A stretch of 7,123 bases of DNA, taken from Nitrospira sp. Lineage in GTDB: Bacteria > Nitrospirota > Thermodesulfovibrionia > Thermodesulfovibrionales > SM23-35. Position 1 is the first letter of the stretch; the number at the start of each line of letters is the position of its first letter. Both the position numbers and the translations under genes were made by a program. Of this stretch, positions 1-6,350 are shown piece after piece. The notes under the pieces were generated by a model. The model did no database searches, had not been told where the DNA came from, and saw only the letters and a list, made by a program, of their open reading frames with translations. The stretch covers positions 1 to 7,123 of the forward strand of contig VGWY01000133.1 in assembly GCA_016873575.1 (NCBI GenBank), in the 5' to 3' direction.

Positions 1-8
1 CCCTCGAT

Positions 9-27
9 GGGAGGGGTATGGGGAGGG
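9..27 (+). other. G-quadruplex-type motif after ispD
   Basis: Four G runs of three, four, four and three bases are separated by loops of 1, 3 and 1 bases (A, TAT, A), which fits the standard intramolecular G-quadruplex pattern. It lies on the plus strand, so the ispD read-through transcript would carry the C-rich complement. Bases 1-5 (CCCTC) can also pair with 11-15 (GAGGG) as a small hairpin, so the motif may be one arm of a larger palindromic intergenic repeat cut by the window edge. The pattern is seen directly; folding and any role are inference. Confidence 0.5.
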
Positions 28-40
28 TGAAATATTTTCG

Positions 41-51
41 GGTCAATGACC
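41..51. repeat. Perfect 11-bp palindrome GGTCAATGACC
   Basis: Two 5-bp arms, GGTCA and TGACC, flank a single central base, two bases beyond the ispD stop codon. The spacing is too short for an RNA hairpin loop, so if it does anything it would be as a dimeric protein-binding site or part of a promoter for a gene outside the window. One 11-bp palindrome may arise by chance, and no other copy was seen here. Confidence 0.3.
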
Positions 52-53
52 TG

Positions 54-770
54 CTAATTCGTTCTTCTGCCAAGAAGGAATTCTGCAATATCAATATCCT
101 CGGGGGTAGTGATTTTAATATTTCGGTATGACCCCATAATAACCTTTATCTTCCCTCCATACCGTTCAATGAGGGCTGCATCATCTGTTGCGTAAAATCC
201 CTCTTTTATTGCCTTCCCATATGCTGCAAAAATTTTTTCATAAGGGAAAACCTGTGGCGTCTGGATAGCCCAGAGGGAATCCCTCTTCAGCGTCTTTTTT
301 ATGATCCCATTCTCTGCCTCTTTAATCGTATCTTTTGGAGGAACACCAAGAATAACTCCATCAAAACCATCCAATCCCCCCTCACCCCCCTTTACTAATT
401 CCCTTATTGCCTCTTCTATCATGGCTTTCTCGATAAGTGGTCTTACTCCATCGTGTATAAGGACAATACAATCATTGTCTTCCACAACTTTGAGGCCGTT
501 AAAAATAGAATCCTGCCGTTCCCTCCCCCCAGGTACTATCATTCGGATTTTTGAAAGGTTGTACTCTTCGAACACCTCTATCCCTATTTCCATATTTTCT
601 TCTTTCAGCACAGGGATAATCTCTGCGATCTCATCAACAGCGTCTAATGTTTCAAGTGACCAGACAACAATCGGTTTCCCCATAAGGGTTTGAAATGGCT
701 TGTTTGCTCCTGAACCAAACCTTTTACCCAGACCCGCAGCCGGCACAATTGCAACAACCTTATTCTTCAT
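54..770 (-). CDS. ispD: 2-C-methyl-D-erythritol 4-phosphate cytidylyltransferase (IspD)
   Basis: This cytoplasmic enzyme joins CTP and 2-C-methyl-D-erythritol 4-phosphate to give CDP-methylerythritol, the third step of the MEP isoprenoid pathway. The 238-residue product is complete and close to the usual 225-240. The N-terminal CTP-binding loop is VPAAGLGKRFG (residues 9-19), followed by K24 in NKPFQ. GGRERQDS is at 81-88, the metal-site motif HDGVRP at 106-111 (D107), KDTIK at 146-150, TPQ at 171-173, TDDAALIE at 195-202, and NIKIT with K219 at 217-221. All expected catalytic positions (R17, K24, D107, T195, K219) are present. The ATG at 770 overlaps the stop of the upstream gene as TAATG, with a modest AAGGGC ribosome site about ten bases upstream, so translational coupling is likely. 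Oddly, residues 128-138 form a Gly/Asp-rich stretch encoded by a C-rich repeat-like tract (listed separately), making this loop roughly 8-9 residues longer than I expect for the family. Confidence 0.97.
   Translation of the reverse strand: MKNKVVAIVPAAGLGKRFGSGANKPFQTLMGKPIVVWSLETLDAVDEIAEIIPVLKEENMEIGIEVFEEYNLSKIRMIVPGGRERQDSIFNGLKVVEDNDCIVLIHDGVRPLIEKAMIEEAIRELVKGGEGGLDGFDGVILGVPPKDTIKEAENGIIKKTLKRDSLWAIQTPQVFPYEKIFAAYGKAIKEGFYATDDAALIERYGGKIKVIMGSYRNIKITTPEDIDIAEFLLGRRTN
373..398 (-). repeat. C-rich repeat-like arm inside ispD
   Basis: On the plus strand, AAT is followed by six C, then TCA, six C, and TTTACTAA. This matches what I recall as one arm of a common dispersed intergenic palindrome in several bacterial phyla (AATCCCCC-type arms that pair with a G-rich arm). 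The second arm is not present here. In the ispD frame it encodes most of the low-complexity loop after the HDGVRP helix, and the reading frame is kept. Family membership is recalled, not searched. A plain low-complexity expansion is the alternative. Confidence 0.35.
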
Positions 771-1774
771 TATTTAATCGCCCTTAATTCTTCTCTCTCA
801 TACTCTTCCTTTGGCTTCGCGAATATCATTCTCCCTGCTGTTGTCTGCAATACACTTGTAACGGTTACATCTGCGTTTTTCCCTATGAGTCGTCTCCCAT
901 TTTCTATAACAACCATTGTTCCATCATCAAGATATGCAACTCCCTGGTTATACTCCTTCCCTTCTTTCAATACAAAGACATTCATTGACTCGCCCGGCAG
1001 CACAACCGGTTTCAAGGCGTTAGCAAGCTCATTGATATTCAGGACAGATACCCCCTGAAGCTCGGCAACCTTGTTCAGATTAAAATCATTCGTTATCACC
1101 TTAGCGTTCATGAGTCTTGCTAAGGCAACAAGTTTTGCATCAACCTCTTTTATCTTCGGGAAATCCTCGTCCACAATCCTTACGGTTATCTCTGACATCT
1201 TCTGTATCTTGTGGAGAACATCGAGTCCACGTCTTCCCCTTGCCCTTTTCATATGGTCAGCAGAGTCTGCTATATGTTGTAATTCCTGCAAGATAAACTG
1301 GGGTAGGATAAAAACCCCTTCGAGAAATCCTGACTCACATACTTCTACAATGCGGCCGTCTATTATGACACTCGTATCAAGGATTTTCAGGTTCTCTTCA
1401 ACACCACGCCTTTTCAAAAGATTCAGGATACCCGGGATAGAAAGACTCTTTCCCTTGTTGATGCCAAGGAGAAGACCTACATAGCCGAATACTGCTGATA
1501 CTCCAAACGATATCGCTTTTATATCCTCACCGAGGATTGGTTTTAATGGAAGCATAAAAAGACTGGCAAACAAGAGCCCAAAGGAAATACCCAGGAGCCC
1601 TCCAATTATTGCTCCAAAATCTACATTCTTGAGGATTGACTCTATGGCTATGGCAATGAGTCCTAAAAATCCTCCTATAAGGACGCCATACAAACCATAA
1701 TTATACTTAATACCTAAGATATATCCTGAAAACGCAAAGAGTAAAAAAAATGAAATCCTTAGAAGAAGAAACAT
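770..1774 (-). CDS. YacL-like membrane protein with PIN and TRAM domains
   Basis: This 334-residue protein matches the YacL type of Bacillus and its relatives. Four hydrophobic segments (about residues 5-21, 27-48, 53-74 and 85-105) form an N-terminal membrane region. A PIN nuclease-fold domain follows, from LDTSVIIDGR at 132-141, with the acidic positions D133, E164, D212 and D230 that would bind the metal. A TRAM domain, an RNA-binding beta-barrel, fills about 258-322. The protein should sit on the inner face of the membrane and contact RNA. PIN domains are often RNases, but the substrate and role of this family are not settled, so activity is inferred only from the intact acidic residues. 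The start at 1774 is fixed by a near-ideal ribosome site. The gene overlaps ispD by one base, and the same pair stands next to each other in Bacillus (yacL-ispD-ispF), which supports a long-kept link. The 184-base upstream spacer is filled by a repeat element. Confidence 0.92.
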   Translation of the reverse strand: MFLLLRISFFLLFAFSGYILGIKYNYGLYGVLIGGFLGLIAIAIESILKNVDFGAIIGGLLGISFGLLFASLFMLPLKPILGEDIKAISFGVSAVFGYVGLLLGINKGKSLSIPGILNLLKRRGVEENLKILDTSVIIDGRIVEVCESGFLEGVFILPQFILQELQHIADSADHMKRARGRRGLDVLHKIQKMSEITVRIVDEDFPKIKEVDAKLVALARLMNAKVITNDFNLNKVAELQGVSVLNINELANALKPVVLPGESMNVFVLKEGKEYNQGVAYLDDGTMVVIENGRRLIGKNADVTVTSVLQTTAGRMIFAKPKEEYEREELRAIK

Positions 1775-1778
1775 CTCT

Positions 1779-1788
1779 CACCTCCTTT
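1779..1788 (-). promoter_or_regulatory. Strong Shine-Dalgarno site of the PIN/TRAM gene
   Basis: Read on the minus strand this is AAAGGAGGTG, nearly fully complementary to the 16S rRNA tail. Six bases separate AGGAGG from the ATG at 1774. It is the strongest ribosome site in the window and decides the start. It lies just outside the inverted heptamer array that begins at 1797. Confidence 0.85.
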
Positions 1789-1796
1789 CCTTTCAA

Positions 1797-1953
1797 AGTG
1801 ACAAGTTATCAGTAAAAAGTAACAAGAAGTTTACATAAGTGATAACGTGTAGAAGTTAAAGTAAATTAGTGCAGAAGTGGTGAAGATACAAAATTATATA
1901 TTCTAAACTTCTGAATTATTTTACTTGTCACTTTTCACTCATCACTGATTACT
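1797..1953. repeat. Inverted array of degenerate AGT heptamers
   Basis: The left arm has four heptamers in exact 7-base register from 1797 to 1824: AGTGACA, AGTTATC, AGTAAAA, AGTAACA. The right arm, 1919-1953, has five in exact register in the opposite sense: TTTTACT, TGTCACT, TTTCACT, CATCACT, GATTACT. The arms share a perfect 12-bp inverted repeat (1795-1806 with 1923-1934) and a second 9-bp one, AGAAGTTTA (1825-1833 with 1904-1912). The middle holds further out-of-register AGTNA words and AGAAGT three times on the plus strand (from 1825, 1851 and 1873). The element fills almost the whole spacer between the htrA stop and the PIN/TRAM ribosome site. A lone TATAAT on the minus strand (1898-1893) lacks a good -35 box. 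I see no U-tract terminator. It could form a long stem or cruciform, bind a protein, or be a mobile intergenic repeat. Confidence 0.7.
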
Positions 1954-1958
1954 GTCTT

Positions 1959-3431
1959 TTAAGATGCCTTTAGTGTAGCGTAAAACTTTTTTCCATTCCT
2001 ATTAATAAAAAGGAGAACTGTATCATTTTCTTTGATATGAGAGGCAATCCTGTTAAAATCCTCAAGGTTGCCTATCTGTCTTCTGTCTATCTCTTTTATG
2101 ATATCACCTTTCTGGATGCCGGCTTCATCTGCCGGACTCCCTGGTTCTACCCTCACAACGACAACTCCCTTCTCAGATTTATTGAAACCGAGCTGTCGTG
2201 CTATCTCCTTTGTGAGGTCCAGAACGGTTAGACCTGTCAATGCCCCTGCCCCTGATTCTTCAGGCAATTGGTCCGGCAATACCTCTGCAACTTCTCTCGG
2301 AAGTTCAACTATGATCACCTTTACCGTATATTCCTTGCCTGAACGGAGTATCTTCATTGTTATTTCAGAACCAATCTTGCTCTGAGCAACCATATTTCGC
2401 AGGCTACTCACATCCTTAACTTCCCTGCCATTGAATTCAAGAACGATATCTCCCCTCAGAATGCCTGCCCTCTCAGCCGGGCTCCCTTCAGTAATATCAC
2501 TGACAAGGGCACCCTTTGATTTCTTGAGACCAAACTTTTGTGCAAGTTCAGGCGTCAGCTCCTGTATCGTAACACCAAGCCATCCCCTGACAACCTTGCC
2601 CTTTTGAACAAGCTGATCCATAACAAGTCGAACCATATTGCTGGGCACAGCAAAACCGATTCCCTGATACCCACCGGTCCTTGAGAATATTGCAGTATTG
2701 ATACCTATGAGTTCACCCTTGATGTTCACAAGAGGGCCTCCAGAATTCCCGGGATTTATTGCTGCATCTGTCTGGATAAAGTCCTCATAGTCCGCGATAC
2801 CAACATTCGCCCTTCCAACAGCACTTATAATTCCCATGGTAACTGTATGGCTCAGGCCGTATGGGTTTCCTATTGCAAGGACAAATTCACCAACCTGCAG
2901 CCTGTCAGCATCACCCCAGGGGATTGTAGGAAGGTTACTCGCCCCTATCGTTAATATAGCGATGTCTGTTTTTGGGTCAGCTCCGACGATCTTCCCCTTG
3001 AATGTCCTCTTATCGAGCAGTGTTACCTTTATCTCATCTGCCCTTTCAACAACATGGTTATTCGTAATGATATATCCATCCGGCGAAACGATAACGCCAG
3101 ATCCGAGGCTCTGTTCCTTCCATTTTTTTGGCATCCGGAAATCATGGAAAGGCCCGAAGAAATTAAAAAAGGGATCATTAAAGAAGGGATCCGCATTCTT
3201 CTTTAAAACCTTTGTTGTCGATATGTTTACTACTACAGGGGTAACTGAATTGACAATATCAGAGAATGCCCTGCTTGTTTCAATAATCTGTTTGGTGACT
3301 TTTGGTGGAACAGTATATGACGGATATCCCCCTTTTTGCCCGGTAATCTTGCCGAGGAAGTAATAGGTAAGGCCACCTAAAAGAAACCCGCACAAGAGAA
3401 TCAGCGTACCAATAATTATCTTCTTCTTCAT
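1959..3431 (-). CDS. htrA: HtrA/DegP-type periplasmic serine protease (Do family)
   Basis: This is a 490-residue S1C-family protease/chaperone that removes or refolds damaged proteins in the cell envelope. Residues 2-4 are lysines and 5-27 are hydrophobic with no clear signal-peptidase site, so the protein is exported and probably stays anchored. A Phe-rich loop (about 81-98) precedes the protease core. The catalytic triad is H126 (TNNHVV), D156 (KTDIAIL) and S230 (NPGNSGGP). PDZ1 starts at GWLGV (283-287) and runs to about 378. PDZ2 covers about 398-489. The order and length are typical of DegP/DegQ proteins. The frame opens further upstream with TTG at 3452, but the extra seven residues precede the charged start of the signal segment and have no ribosome site, so ATG at 3431 is chosen. 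Even this ATG has only a weak GGTGAT 13 bases upstream, unlike the strong sites of its neighbours. Whether the PIN/TRAM and ispD genes downstream share its transcript is unclear because of the repeat-filled spacer. Confidence 0.95.
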   Translation of the reverse strand: MKKKIIIGTLILLCGFLLGGLTYYFLGKITGQKGGYPSYTVPPKVTKQIIETSRAFSDIVNSVTPVVVNISTTKVLKKNADPFFNDPFFNFFGPFHDFRMPKKWKEQSLGSGVIVSPDGYIITNNHVVERADEIKVTLLDKRTFKGKIVGADPKTDIAILTIGASNLPTIPWGDADRLQVGEFVLAIGNPYGLSHTVTMGIISAVGRANVGIADYEDFIQTDAAINPGNSGGPLVNIKGELIGINTAIFSRTGGYQGIGFAVPSNMVRLVMDQLVQKGKVVRGWLGVTIQELTPELAQKFGLKKSKGALVSDITEGSPAERAGILRGDIVLEFNGREVKDVSSLRNMVAQSKIGSEITMKILRSGKEYTVKVIIVELPREVAEVLPDQLPEESGAGALTGLTVLDLTKEIARQLGFNKSEKGVVVVRVEPGSPADEAGIQKGDIIKEIDRRQIGNLEDFNRIASHIKENDTVLLFINRNGKKFYATLKAS

Positions 3432-3438
3432 AACGTTA

Positions 3439-3468
3439 ATTATAATCACCAAAATAAGCTATTGTAAA
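3439..3468 (-). promoter_or_regulatory. Predicted sigma-70-type promoter of htrA, leaderless
   Basis: On the minus strand, TTTACA (3468-3463) is followed after 18 bases by a perfect TATAAT (3444-3439). The expected transcription start would fall at about 3433-3431, that is, at or within two bases of the htrA ATG (3431). This fits the lack of a good Shine-Dalgarno site there. The boxes are seen directly; use as a promoter is inferred. AT-rich spacers produce such matches by chance, and a start further upstream using the weak GGTGAT site is possible. Confidence 0.45.
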
Positions 3469-3565
3469 GTAGCCACCCTTGACCAAATACCTATTATTGT
3501 GCTAATTTTCAAAGTCTGAGTGAACGAAGAAGATTTTTAGGGCAGAAATGTTCCGCATATCTATG

Positions 3566-3594
3566 AGGACAATTTCTAACCCCGCATAAATAAT
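3566..3594 (+). promoter_or_regulatory. Possible promoter of the aminotransferase-serA-purA block
   Basis: AGGACA (3566-3571, four of six -35 bases) and AATAAT (3589-3594, five of six -10 bases) are 17 bases apart. They would start transcription near 3601, just before the AGGAGG ribosome site at 3602-3607, giving a very short leader. A second weak candidate is TTGACC (3479-3484) with TAATTT (3503-3508). No riboswitch-like fold or attenuator was recognised in this spacer. Confidence 0.3.
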
Positions 3595-3612
3595 CGAATT
3601 TAGGAGGCTTTC

Positions 3613-4752
3613 ATGTTAAAACGCTACCTATTAGCTCCAGGACCTACACCTGTCCCTTCAGAAGTGCTTCTTGCGATGGCAGCACCGATCATTCACCACC
3701 GGTCACCAGATTTTCTCCCTGTGCTTGATTCTGCCAAGAAAGGGCTCCAGTGGTTATTCCAAACAAGAAATGATGTGCTCATCCTGTGTTCAACAGGCAC
3801 AGGAGGAATGGTTGGAGCTGTGAATAATTTCTTCAACCGTGGAGATAAAGTCCTTGTGATCAATGGCGGTAAATTCGGAGAGCGATGGACAAAGATATGC
3901 CAGGCGTACAGCCTCGACGTTGAAGAGATTATTGTTGAGTGGGGGTATGCGGTTAAACCTGAAACAGTTGAAGAGAGGCTGAAAAAAAATAAGGATATAA
4001 AAGGAGTCTTTGTCCAGGCATCAGAGACGTCAACAGGTGTTTACCATGATATAAAGGCACTCGCTTCTATCATTAAGAAGCATGACGACACATTATTCAT
4101 AGTTGATGCTATCAGTGCGCTTGTTGCTCATGACCTGAGGACTGATGAATGGGGCATAGATATCATGGTAGGCGGTTCACAAAAAGGTGTTATGCTCCCG
4201 CCGGGCATTGCCTTTGTCAGTGTGAGCGAGAAGGCATGGCAAAGAGCAGAGACGTCAAAGCTCCCTAAATTCTATTTTAACTTTAAGAAGGAACGTGAAA
4301 ATCTTGCAAAGAACCAGACAAACTTTACATCACCTGTTACGCTTATTATTGGTCTGAACGAAAGCCTGAAGATGCTTCAGGCTGAAGGGCTTGAGAATGT
4401 ATTGAAAAGACATGAGAGACTTGCACATGTTATGAGAAAGGCAGTACAGGCAATTGGTTTAGGGCTTTATGCCAAAGAGTCGCCGTCAAATGCTGTTACA
4501 GCCATTATGTCACCCCCTGGAATAGACGGTCAGGCAGTATATAAGAATCTGCGGGAGAAATATGGTATCACTGCAGCAGGAGGCCAGGACAAGGCAAAAG
4601 GCAAGATTTTCAGAATTGCACATTTAGGCTATACAGACAGGTTCGATGTGATAACAGCGATTGCTGGAATAGAGATGGTACTGAAAGGAATGGGTCATCC
4701 ATTAAAACTTGGCACAGGTGTTGCTGTTGCTCAGGAACTCTTAATGGCTTAG
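3613..4752 (+). CDS. Class V aminotransferase, serine-pyruvate/alanine-glyoxylate type, linked to serA
   Basis: This 379-residue PLP enzyme belongs to the serine-pyruvate/alanine-glyoxylate aminotransferase group of fold type I. It opens with LLAPGPTPVP (6-15). The phosphate-side loop is CSTGTGGM (59-66), D165 in VDAISAL should pair with the pyridine nitrogen, the Schiff-base lysine is K191 in GGSQKGVMLPPG, and R334 in FRIAHLG should bind the substrate carboxylate. The sequence is full length. AGGAGG at 3602-3607 with five bases to ATG fixes the start. Only nine bases separate its stop from serA, whose ribosome site overlaps the stop, so the two are co-transcribed. That context suggests amination of 3-phosphohydroxypyruvate to phosphoserine, the job of SerC, which belongs to a different subgroup. 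H28-H29-R30 recalls the His-Arg phosphate contacts of SerC. Serine-glyoxylate or alanine-glyoxylate exchange is the main alternative. The fold and chemistry are sure; the substrate is not. Confidence 0.9.
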   Translation: MLKRYLLAPGPTPVPSEVLLAMAAPIIHHRSPDFLPVLDSAKKGLQWLFQTRNDVLILCSTGTGGMVGAVNNFFNRGDKVLVINGGKFGERWTKICQAYSLDVEEIIVEWGYAVKPETVEERLKKNKDIKGVFVQASETSTGVYHDIKALASIIKKHDDTLFIVDAISALVAHDLRTDEWGIDIMVGGSQKGVMLPPGIAFVSVSEKAWQRAETSKLPKFYFNFKKERENLAKNQTNFTSPVTLIIGLNESLKMLQAEGLENVLKRHERLAHVMRKAVQAIGLGLYAKESPSNAVTAIMSPPGIDGQAVYKNLREKYGITAAGGQDKAKGKIFRIAHLGYTDRFDVITAIAGIEMVLKGMGHPLKLGTGVAVAQELLMA

Positions 4753-4761
4753 GGAGGGGAA

Positions 4762-6339
4762 ATGAAGGTTCTCATCGGTGACAATTTATCACCAAAAGGT
4801 ATTGAGATACTCAAGAATGCTGGACTTGAGGTTGATGTAAAGGTTGGTATGAAACCTGATGAACTAAAGGCATGTATCGGTAATTACCATGGTCTGATCA
4901 TACGGTCAGCAACCAAGGTTACTGCAGAGATAATAGATGCTGCAACAAACTTAAAGGTTATCGGTCGAGCAGGTTCAGGACTCGATAATGTTGACAAGAC
5001 TGCAGCCACCAAAAAGGGTATTGTTGTGATGAATACCCCTGGCAGCAACACCATAACGACAGCAGAACATACCATAGCCCTTATGGTCTCACTTGCAAGA
5101 CAGATTCCACAAGCCACAATCTCCATGAAGGCAGGGAAGTGGGAGAAAAAGAAGTTCATGGGGGTAGAATTCTATAAAAAGACTCTTGGAGTGATTGGGA
5201 TAGGGAATATCGGGAGCCAGGTCGCAAAAAGGATGCAGGGTTTTGACATGAATGTCATAGCATATGATCCATTTTTGAGTGAAGATAAAGCAAGGACAAT
5301 GGGTGTTGAGAAGGTTGATCTTTACGAATTATTCAGACGTTCTGATTTCATCACAATCCATACCCCACTGACACCGGAGACAAAAAACATGATCAATAAA
5401 GAGACTATTAAAATGATGAAGGATGGGGTCAGGATCATCAATTGTGCAAGGGGTGGTATCGTCAACGAGAAAGACCTCTATGATGCCCTCGTAGAAGGTA
5501 AGGTCGCAGGTGCCGCACTTGATGTATTTGAGAAAGAACCACCTGAAAATAATCCCTTGCTGACCCTTGATACCGTAATCTCAACCCCTCACCTCGGTGC
5601 TTCAACAAAAGAGGCACAGGAGAATGTTGCTTTTGCTGTTGCCGAACAGGTAGTTGATTATCTTATCTACGGAACGATAAGAAACGCTGTCAATTTCCCA
5701 TCTATTCCCGCTGACCAGTTGGCAAGGCTTCAGCCTTATTTAACCCTTGCTGAGAAACTCGGAGGATTTGCTACACAGATGTTTGAAGGCGGGGTCACTG
5801 AGATAACCATTGAATACAAGGGAGATGCTGCAGAGATTAACACTGCTCCTGTCACCATCGCTGCTATCAAGGGATTTCTTACCCCCATCCTTGAAGAAAC
5901 AGTAAACTTTGTGAATGCACCATTTATTGCAAAGGAGCGTGGTATAGAGGTAAAAGAGTTAAAGAGTACTGATGGGGGTGATTATCAGAGCATGGTTGCA
6001 CTCAGGGTCAAGGCAAAGGATAAAGTCAGTTATTTTGCAGGCACACTGTTCAGTAAAAAAGACCCCCGCATTGTGTACATTGACACTTTCAAGGTTGAGA
6101 TCGTACCCGAAGGAGAACTTCTCTTTATGTATAACAATGACAAACCTGGTGTCATAGGGGATATAGGAAAACTCCTCGGGAAGAACAATATTAACATTGC
6201 AAGGATGCATTTCGGCAGGGAAACACCTGGCGGCAGAGCAATCTCTGTTGTCAGCATAGATACCCATGTTTCATCTCAGATTATAGACGAGATAAAGCAA
6301 CTCCCGAATATCCTTTCAGTTAAACAGATCAGTCTATAA
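4762..6339 (+). CDS. serA: D-3-phosphoglycerate dehydrogenase, long form with ACT domain
   Basis: It oxidises 3-phosphoglycerate to 3-phosphohydroxypyruvate with NAD+, the entry step of serine synthesis, in the cytoplasm. At 525 residues it is the long form. The split substrate domain (1-100 and 285-315) carries IIRSATKVT (46-54) and GRAGSGLDNVD (68-78). The NAD-binding domain has GIGNIG (146-151) with D169 after the next strand. Catalytic residues are R230 (NCARGG), E259 (EKEPP) and H277 (TPHLGAS). An intervening regulatory (ASB) domain spans about 316-445, and a C-terminal ACT domain 452-525 has NDKPGVIGDIGKLL followed by NINIARM. The ACT domain is the usual site of serine feedback inhibition, so product control of activity is expected. 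ATG at 4762 follows GGGAGGGG at 4752-4759, which shares a base with the upstream stop codon. purA begins 11 bases after its stop. No damaged motif or unusual insertion was seen. Confidence 0.98.
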   Translation: MKVLIGDNLSPKGIEILKNAGLEVDVKVGMKPDELKACIGNYHGLIIRSATKVTAEIIDAATNLKVIGRAGSGLDNVDKTAATKKGIVVMNTPGSNTITTAEHTIALMVSLARQIPQATISMKAGKWEKKKFMGVEFYKKTLGVIGIGNIGSQVAKRMQGFDMNVIAYDPFLSEDKARTMGVEKVDLYELFRRSDFITIHTPLTPETKNMINKETIKMMKDGVRIINCARGGIVNEKDLYDALVEGKVAGAALDVFEKEPPENNPLLTLDTVISTPHLGASTKEAQENVAFAVAEQVVDYLIYGTIRNAVNFPSIPADQLARLQPYLTLAEKLGGFATQMFEGGVTEITIEYKGDAAEINTAPVTIAAIKGFLTPILEETVNFVNAPFIAKERGIEVKELKSTDGGDYQSMVALRVKAKDKVSYFAGTLFSKKDPRIVYIDTFKVEIVPEGELLFMYNNDKPGVIGDIGKLLGKNNINIARMHFGRETPGGRAISVVSIDTHVSSQIIDEIKQLPNILSVKQISL

Positions 6340-6350
6340 GGCGGGGAATC

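Noticed and set aside
301..693. 130-codon plus-strand open frame opposite ispD
   Set aside because: Antisense to a complete ispD; the Ser/Ile/Pro-rich composition mirrors the complementary codons.
1071..1484. 137-codon plus-strand open frame opposite the PIN/TRAM gene
   Set aside because: Antisense to the conserved PIN domain coding region, with no recognisable domain of its own.
1797..1953. CRISPR array
   Set aside because: The units are 7 bases long, degenerate and without spacers, so this is not a CRISPR repeat-spacer pattern.
1919..1958. Rho-independent terminator after htrA
   Set aside because: The inverted arms are separated by over 100 bases and there is no GC-rich stem with a following U tract, so a standard terminator is not supported.
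2836..3363. 175-codon plus-strand open frame opposite htrA
   Set aside because: It lies wholly antisense to a gene with intact protease motifs, is rich in Ser/Pro/Thr as expected of an antisense shadow, and shows no recognisable domain.
3432..3452. TTG-initiated N-terminal extension of HtrA
   Set aside because: It adds seven hydrophobic residues before the Met-Lys-Lys-Lys signal start, uses a rare start codon, has no ribosome site, and overlaps the predicted -10 box.
3453..3612. Riboswitch or T-box ahead of the serine genes
   Set aside because: No conserved core motif or stable stem series could be recognised, and the likely promoter nearest the gene leaves almost no leader.
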